Both the position numbers and the translations under genes were made by a program. From assembly GCF_037027585.1 (NCBI RefSeq), contig NZ_JAXCLE010000011.1, forward strand, positions 1 through 64,000: 64,000 bases of DNA, written 5' to 3'. The notes under the pieces are model-generated. The model had not been told where the DNA came from. It saw only the letters and a list, made by a program, of their open reading frames with translations, and did no database searches. Position 1 is the stretch's first letter; every line of letters begins with the position of its first letter. This DNA comes from Solibacillus ferritrahens (GTDB lineage Bacteria > Bacillota > Bacilli > Bacillales_A > Planococcaceae). This document shows, piece by piece, positions 59,839 through 64,000 of the stretch.

Positions 59839-60038
59839 CTAAAAATTAATTTGTTCTAATAAAAGTTGATATCTTCTAATAAAAATTAATTTGATCTAAT
59901 ATAATTTCGATTTTCTAATATATAGTTCGGTTGTGCTAATATCGCTTTGTATTGTTCTAAAATCGGTTCTCAATCTTCTAATACCGCTCCGCCTTTTTCT
60001 AATAACCGGCTCGTTTGTTCTAATAAAACGCTCTTCAC
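59839..60038 (-). pseudogene. Broken leucine-heptad repeat gene (copy B, 21-nt array)
   Basis: On the minus strand AGGAGG precedes GTG (60038) and then ten TATTAGAA-like cores; plus-strand motif starts are 60020, 59999, 59978, 59957, 59936, 59915, 59896, 59876, 59856 and 59839, first at exactly 21 nt then drifting to 17-20. In the GTG frame they read LLEQTSR, LLEKGGA, VLED, stop, ILEQYKA, ILAQPNY, then shift frame. Head and core match copy A, and here the start is in frame with the heptads. It begins about 50 nt past the regulator's terminator. The rest of 59654-60152 holds the promoter and nothing else recognised. Confidence 0.62.
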
Positions 60039-60102
60039 GCCCCCTCCTCCTAAGCCCGCAAAATACCCCTCTTACTAACTCGCACTCGCTCCTGCCTTTC
60101 CA

Positions 60103-60143
60103 ATAAAAAAAGCTATGTCGAAATTATATTTTCAACATAGCTC
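60103..60143 (-). terminator. Terminator of the MalT-BTAD gene
   Basis: AGCTATGT (60111-60118) pairs with ACATAGCT (60135-60142); a U7 run follows on the minus strand. Confidence 0.85.
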
Positions 60144-60152
60144 TCAATCTAT

Positions 60153-63100
60153 TTACATTTTTAATACAAGTTCGTACAATTGCTCGGTCGGGTCCATCGG
60201 TGTAATTTTGTATTGTTCATCAAGTACATTTACACAGCGCTCATACTGTTTTAGTGCTTCTCGGCGATTCCCTAGATAATAATGAGCAAGCATTAACAAT
60301 CGGTACCCCTCTTCATGACCGTCATCCAATGCAATAATGCGCTCTGCCCAACGAATGACTTTATCAAATTGCTGAAGCCGGACATAGTTTTGTGCGACAC
60401 GCTCCAGAATTTTCAGTATTTGCTCATTGTAATGAGCCTGAATCGATCCAATCCACTCACGTTCAATATCCGAACAAAACTGACCATCCACCAACCTCAT
60501 TGCAAGCTTTAGCCATTCATTTGAAAGCTTGGCTGTCTTTTCTTCCATTCCGCGCTGCGCATAATACGTAAAGTGCGCTACATCACTTTGAATCCAGCGA
60601 TCCTCCAGTTTATATAAATGCTGGCGACGCGTTATAAAGTGGCTTTCCTCACGTGCAGAACGGGTCGGCTCCAACGTTTTTAGCATCGCATTAAAAACTA
60701 CTTTAAAATCACGTTGCATCGCTTCTTCATCCTGTTGCCAAATTGCTTCACAAATTTGCTGGCGCGATACGAATTGCTCACGGTGAATATATAAATATAA
60801 AAACAGTTCCTTCGCTTTCATTCGTTTCCACTCTTTTTCTTGAATAACATTATAATCCCGTCGAATCTGGATAGGGCCGAATAAAGTCAGAGATAGCTCT
60901 GTACTGGGTGCATCCTGTATTTTTAATTGGCCAAATACGGGCACGTCATGCTGCAACTGTTTAGCGAGCTGTACAAATAAGATTAAATGCTGCGGTCCGA
61001 AAAGTGTTTTCTTCTCAATAAAAAACGGATAATCATTCACACATAAATTCCAGAAATGCAGATAGTTTTCAGATGCGTTTTGTTGATCATCCACTTTTGA
61101 AAAACAGTACGCAAGCCAAAAAGAACAGACCATTTGTCCATACGAATCTTCACTACGTTCATAATAGGATAAAGCTTGTTTTGCCGTATCGATTGCCTCT
61201 TCAAAATGACTATTTTCGGCCAACACTTTCGTTAATGCTGTCAGTAATAATGCAGACATCCAAAAGTCCTGTACTTTGTTTGTTTCCCTTAAACCGATTT
61301 GAGCATGGCGTTTCGCCTCAATGACATTACTGCGGTAATATAAAATGAGCCCCATATAACACTCGGCTTTAATACGCTTAACGTGTATTTGATTTAATAG
61401 CTCAAGTGTCTCATCAAAGCATGCTTTTGCACGCTCAAAATCTTTCATTTCCATATTTAAAAGTGCAAGCCCTTTACGTAGCTTTGTAAGTGCAAGCGTA
61501 TATGGCATATCAACGAGCTCTTCTTTGCCACCTTCAATAATACGGCTATAGGCCTGTACATTTTCACCCATTAATATATCAATCAAAACGAGCAGTAGAT
61601 CTGTCGTACGGTGTGCTTCCTCCCATTGAAACGGTTTCGAAACACGTGCATTTAACAACTCTTTCGCTATTTCCAATTGACCATGCCGTAAATAAAGCCG
61701 CGCATCTATATTATTAATACTTAACTGTAAATTTTGTGACTTACTCCAACGAAGAGCCTCTCCCGCTTTCCCTAAATTAATGAGGTTTTCCGTATATAGG
61801 CTATTAATAAGATGGCGTTCTGTATCGCTAATTTTAACTTCATTTAATAATGCAATAGCCTGCTGCAAGTGATGTTCCGCGAAAACTGGCTGAAGGGTAT
61901 CTAAATAAATGTTGGCAAGACCAAATTGGGAGCGCATTAAAAATAATTGATCTTGCTGCAATTGGGCTTTTATAAAACATTCATTGTATGCATTTTTCGC
62001 CCTTTCATATTGTGCGCGGTACCGTTGACATTCCCCTTCATAATATAGAAGCTGATACGGCTTTTGATCAATTGAAAAATCTTTCAACCTTTCCAAAAGA
62101 AATTCAAATTGACCAGCTTCAATAAAGTGGGGAGCGAATTGCAATAATAATGTGATATAGTAATGTGGATTTTTTAGCTGTGCCGCATGTGTGACCGCCA
62201 GTACACCTAAATTTTGATAAGCATAATACTCGGCTGCCTGTTCATGAAACTCCTCATATAAGTCCGGGTAGTATTCACTCAACCGCTGCTGCAGGAATTG
62301 TTGGAACAATGCATGGAAACGATATTTTGTACCTCCTGCTAATGGTGTAATAAATGCAAGCTCATCTAATTTCGGCTTTACTTGTTCAATCCATTCAGGT
62401 CCATATAACTCTGTAATTACCTCAAGCGAAATAACTTGATGAATACCAAGCTTTAAAAGCTGAAGCTGAAGCTGCTCGTCTAGTTTGTCGAACACTTCTG
62501 CAGATAGATAGGCAAAAAAATTACCGACTGTTCCTTCTGCAATATCAACGAGCTGTTCGTGACTATACTTAGCCTTATAGCCAAGCAGCATAATTGCCAT
62601 CGCCCAGCCTTCCGTCATCTGCATAATAAATTCACATTGTTCATCAGTTAATTGCCGTTCAAAAAAGGCCTCAAATAAATATTGAACATCATCTTCAGAA
62701 AATATAAACTCCTGCTCTAAACATTCGATTAACTGATTATTCATCCGAAGCGTTAATAAACAGCTCCACTCCGGCATTTTCCTCGTTGCGACAATAATAT
62801 GAAGATTGCCAGGTAAATATTGAAGTATTTGATTCATAACATAATTAATCGGAAATACATGTGAGACATGGTGATAATCGTCCAGCACAATTAAAAATGG
62901 TTCTTTAATATCGTACAGCGCATTGGCAATTTGCTTTGAAAGCTGCAATAACTCTTCCATGTTATGAAACTTTACCGTGACATCCCATCCCTTTAGCTTT
63001 TCACCAAATGAAGGGAAGTGCTGCTGGATACTAAAAATGAAATGGCGTAAGAACGGAAATATTGAATCATCATCTGATGTTATTTGGTACCAGGCGCATT

Positions 63101-63284
63101 TTGTTTTTTGATCATTTATAAATTGACTAATAAGCGATGTTTTTCCATACCCTGCGCTACTATGTAAGATGGTACATTTTGCATGTGGCCAATCAGAAAG
63201 CTTTTTCATTAATTTTGCTCTTCTTAAATAGTTATTCGCCGGTGTCGGAGATATAAGTTTCGAGACAAAAATATGTTGCTCCAT
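60153..63284 (-). CDS. MalT-like STAND transcriptional regulator with C-terminal BTAD domain
   Basis: A 1043-residue regulator. The N-terminal STAND ATPase has Walker A SSAGYGKTSL (about 42-51) and Walker B FLIVLDDYHH (about 134). A winged region and a long run of TPR-like helices (about 350-780) follow. The C terminus carries an OmpR-type winged helix (about 800-890, with KAKELFLYLYIHREQFVSR) and a BTAD helical domain (about 900-1040), as in SARP-type activators. In MalT the LuxR domain is at this place. It is probably an inducer-dependent activator of the adjacent Liv operon. ATG at 63284 is preferred over GTG 63293. Confidence 0.88.
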   Translation of the reverse strand: MEQHIFVSKLISPTPANNYLRRAKLMKKLSDWPHAKCTILHSSAGYGKTSLISQFINDQKTKCAWYQITSDDDSIFPFLRHFIFSIQQHFPSFGEKLKGWDVTVKFHNMEELLQLSKQIANALYDIKEPFLIVLDDYHHVSHVFPINYVMNQILQYLPGNLHIIVATRKMPEWSCLLTLRMNNQLIECLEQEFIFSEDDVQYLFEAFFERQLTDEQCEFIMQMTEGWAMAIMLLGYKAKYSHEQLVDIAEGTVGNFFAYLSAEVFDKLDEQLQLQLLKLGIHQVISLEVITELYGPEWIEQVKPKLDELAFITPLAGGTKYRFHALFQQFLQQRLSEYYPDLYEEFHEQAAEYYAYQNLGVLAVTHAAQLKNPHYYITLLLQFAPHFIEAGQFEFLLERLKDFSIDQKPYQLLYYEGECQRYRAQYERAKNAYNECFIKAQLQQDQLFLMRSQFGLANIYLDTLQPVFAEHHLQQAIALLNEVKISDTERHLINSLYTENLINLGKAGEALRWSKSQNLQLSINNIDARLYLRHGQLEIAKELLNARVSKPFQWEEAHRTTDLLLVLIDILMGENVQAYSRIIEGGKEELVDMPYTLALTKLRKGLALLNMEMKDFERAKACFDETLELLNQIHVKRIKAECYMGLILYYRSNVIEAKRHAQIGLRETNKVQDFWMSALLLTALTKVLAENSHFEEAIDTAKQALSYYERSEDSYGQMVCSFWLAYCFSKVDDQQNASENYLHFWNLCVNDYPFFIEKKTLFGPQHLILFVQLAKQLQHDVPVFGQLKIQDAPSTELSLTLFGPIQIRRDYNVIQEKEWKRMKAKELFLYLYIHREQFVSRQQICEAIWQQDEEAMQRDFKVVFNAMLKTLEPTRSAREESHFITRRQHLYKLEDRWIQSDVAHFTYYAQRGMEEKTAKLSNEWLKLAMRLVDGQFCSDIEREWIGSIQAHYNEQILKILERVAQNYVRLQQFDKVIRWAERIIALDDGHEEGYRLLMLAHYYLGNRREALKQYERCVNVLDEQYKITPMDPTEQLYELVLKM

Positions 63285-63450
63285 CCTTTCCACCCCATCT
63301 ACAATTAATTACAAATATATTAACATAAAGCAGAAAAATATTCTTTTTAGTACAAAATTTTACACATAATAATTCTATACCAATAAGTTTATTAATAGAA
63401 TGTGCTGAATATTATAGATGTTTAAGAAAAAAGCTATTTCTACGGATAGA

Positions 63451-63633
63451 CTAGAATATTTTATCTAGAATTATTAATAAAATAAGTAAAGTTGCAGCAA
63501 CAGTCATAAAGCTGATTAAAATATAACCAATGATACGGATGGGCTTTGGCATTTGCTTCATATTATAGGAGCTTGGTGTACCCATATGTTTTTGATTGTA
63601 CTCATCTACATCATTAAATGGTTTTTTCTCCAA
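63451..63633 (-). CDS. Small single-pass membrane protein (60 aa)
   Basis: The proposed start is TTG 63633, 8 nt after GGAG, giving a 60-residue protein: a hydrophilic N terminus (EKKPFNDVDEYNQKHMGTP), then PKPIRIIGYILISFMTVAATLLILL as one membrane helix. A longer frame to 63744 lacks a ribosome site and has an implausible start. It looks like a conserved small membrane protein of Planococcaceae, from recollection. Function unknown. It has no close partner. Confidence 0.65.
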   Translation of the reverse strand: MEKKPFNDVDEYNQKHMGTPSSYNMKQMPKPIRIIGYILISFMTVAATLLILLIILDKIF

Positions 63634-63840
63634 TAAACTCACTCCATTTCTTTTTCTGTATCTACAGCTTTCAAGCAAAGAAAGTTTCAAAATCCCACTC
63701 CCTAAAATGTATGAAAATATGTATGAAAATATATTATTAAACATATTAATTTAAGATATGAAAGCGGAAACAGGCGCTGCAAATATATATTTAACAGCGT
63801 TTTATGAACCCCTATTCAATAAAAATACATAAATTTAAAC

Positions 63841-63869
63841 TTTACTTAATTTTCTGAATAATGTATAGT
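63841..63869 (+). promoter_or_regulatory. Promoter of the 35-aa acidic peptide gene
   Basis: TTTACT (63841), 17 nt, TATAGT (63864). The predicted start lies about 14 nt before the ribosome site and ATG. Confidence 0.5.
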
Positions 63870-63889
63870 TATAAAAAGGAGCTGATAAT

Positions 63890-63997
63890 ATGATCAACTA
63901 CACTTATTTAGCGACAGATGACAATGACGTATCCTACTTATTCGAAGACAATAATGATTTCTTCGATTTAGACAGCTTTGATGACAATGATTTTTAA
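63890..63997 (+). CDS. Very acidic small protein (35 aa)
   Basis: A complete 35-codon frame starts at ATG 63890, 8 nt after AAAAGGAG, and ends TAA 63997. The product begins MINYTYLATDDNDVSYLF and is about 40 percent Asp/Glu, ending DSFDDNDF; it has no Lys or Arg. No signal or membrane segment. It has a fitting promoter. Function unknown. Such acidic peptides can be DNA mimics, chaperone-bound leaders or signalling precursors; none is supported here. Confidence 0.65.
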   Translation: MINYTYLATDDNDVSYLFEDNNDFFDLDSFDDNDF

Positions 63998-64000
63998 AGA

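Overview
The window is low-GC, AT-rich Firmicute chromosome with strong AAAGGAGG-type ribosome binding sites, many GTG and TTG starts, an S-box (SAM-I) riboswitch, ECF sigma/anti-sigma pairs and PepT, UppP, YjfB, YfbR and AIM24-type genes. The protein sequences look like Planococcaceae/Caryophanaceae (Solibacillus or Lysinibacillus). This is a judgement from recognition, not from a database search. No tRNA, rRNA, CRISPR array, prophage or complete insertion sequence is visible. The window is ordinary core and accessory chromosome with unusually informative intergenic regions.

Layout. 1-4 kb: cold-shock gene (cut by the window edge) with a structured leader, lipoprotein alpha-carbonic anhydrase, a two-gene SMR efflux pair, a ZIP transporter, a Cys-rich copper-storage protein and a Nudix hydrolase. 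4-8 kb: aldehyde dehydrogenase, lysine dehydrogenase-like and acyl-CoA dehydrogenase genes that fit lysine catabolism. 8-15.5 kb: AIM24-like protein, uppP, metallophosphoesterase, a two-component system with an unlisted small membrane ORF between regulator and kinase, and an EamA transporter. 15.6-20.7 kb: small HTH protein, lipoprotein, homoserine dehydrogenase and metY under a SAM riboswitch. 21-29 kb: SLC13 carrier, nitroreductase, YhhN, pepT and a DMT exporter. 29-32.4 kb: an ECF-sigma operon (deacetylase, sigma factor, anti-sigma with an S26-like outer domain) with a matching ECF promoter, preceded by a probable Fur-controlled small RNA. 32.4-41 kb: DUF4395, FhuF-like reductase, M20 amidohydrolase, a free-standing 45-aa gene, a TAXI-TRAP transporter, CuZn-SOD and a LysM-3D protein. 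41-50 kb: YjfB, YfbR with a probable AUA start, a symmetric palindrome array, a second ECF operon, a structured ncRNA, a PfkB kinase, a second two-component system and an MMPL pump. 50.6-63.3 kb: a nine-gene block with a Liv-type ABC importer, a KAS III-like enzyme, a hydrolase, an SDR and an acyl-CoA ligase, with a large MalT-BTAD regulator upstream. The window ends with two tiny genes.

The most novel material is non-coding or decayed. Three intergenic arrays have a 21-nt period and read as L-L-E every seven codons. All lie just downstream of terminators in the same orientation and look like broken copies of a small leucine-heptad protein family. There is also a Fur-box promoter driving a roughly 220-nt RNA with a C-rich loop, and four 25-bp interrupted palindromes spaced 51, 61 and 51 bp in mirror symmetry. 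Two roughly 135-bp MITE-like elements are present, one apparently nested in a terminator-bearing repeat. Several small genes are missed by a 60-codon cutoff.
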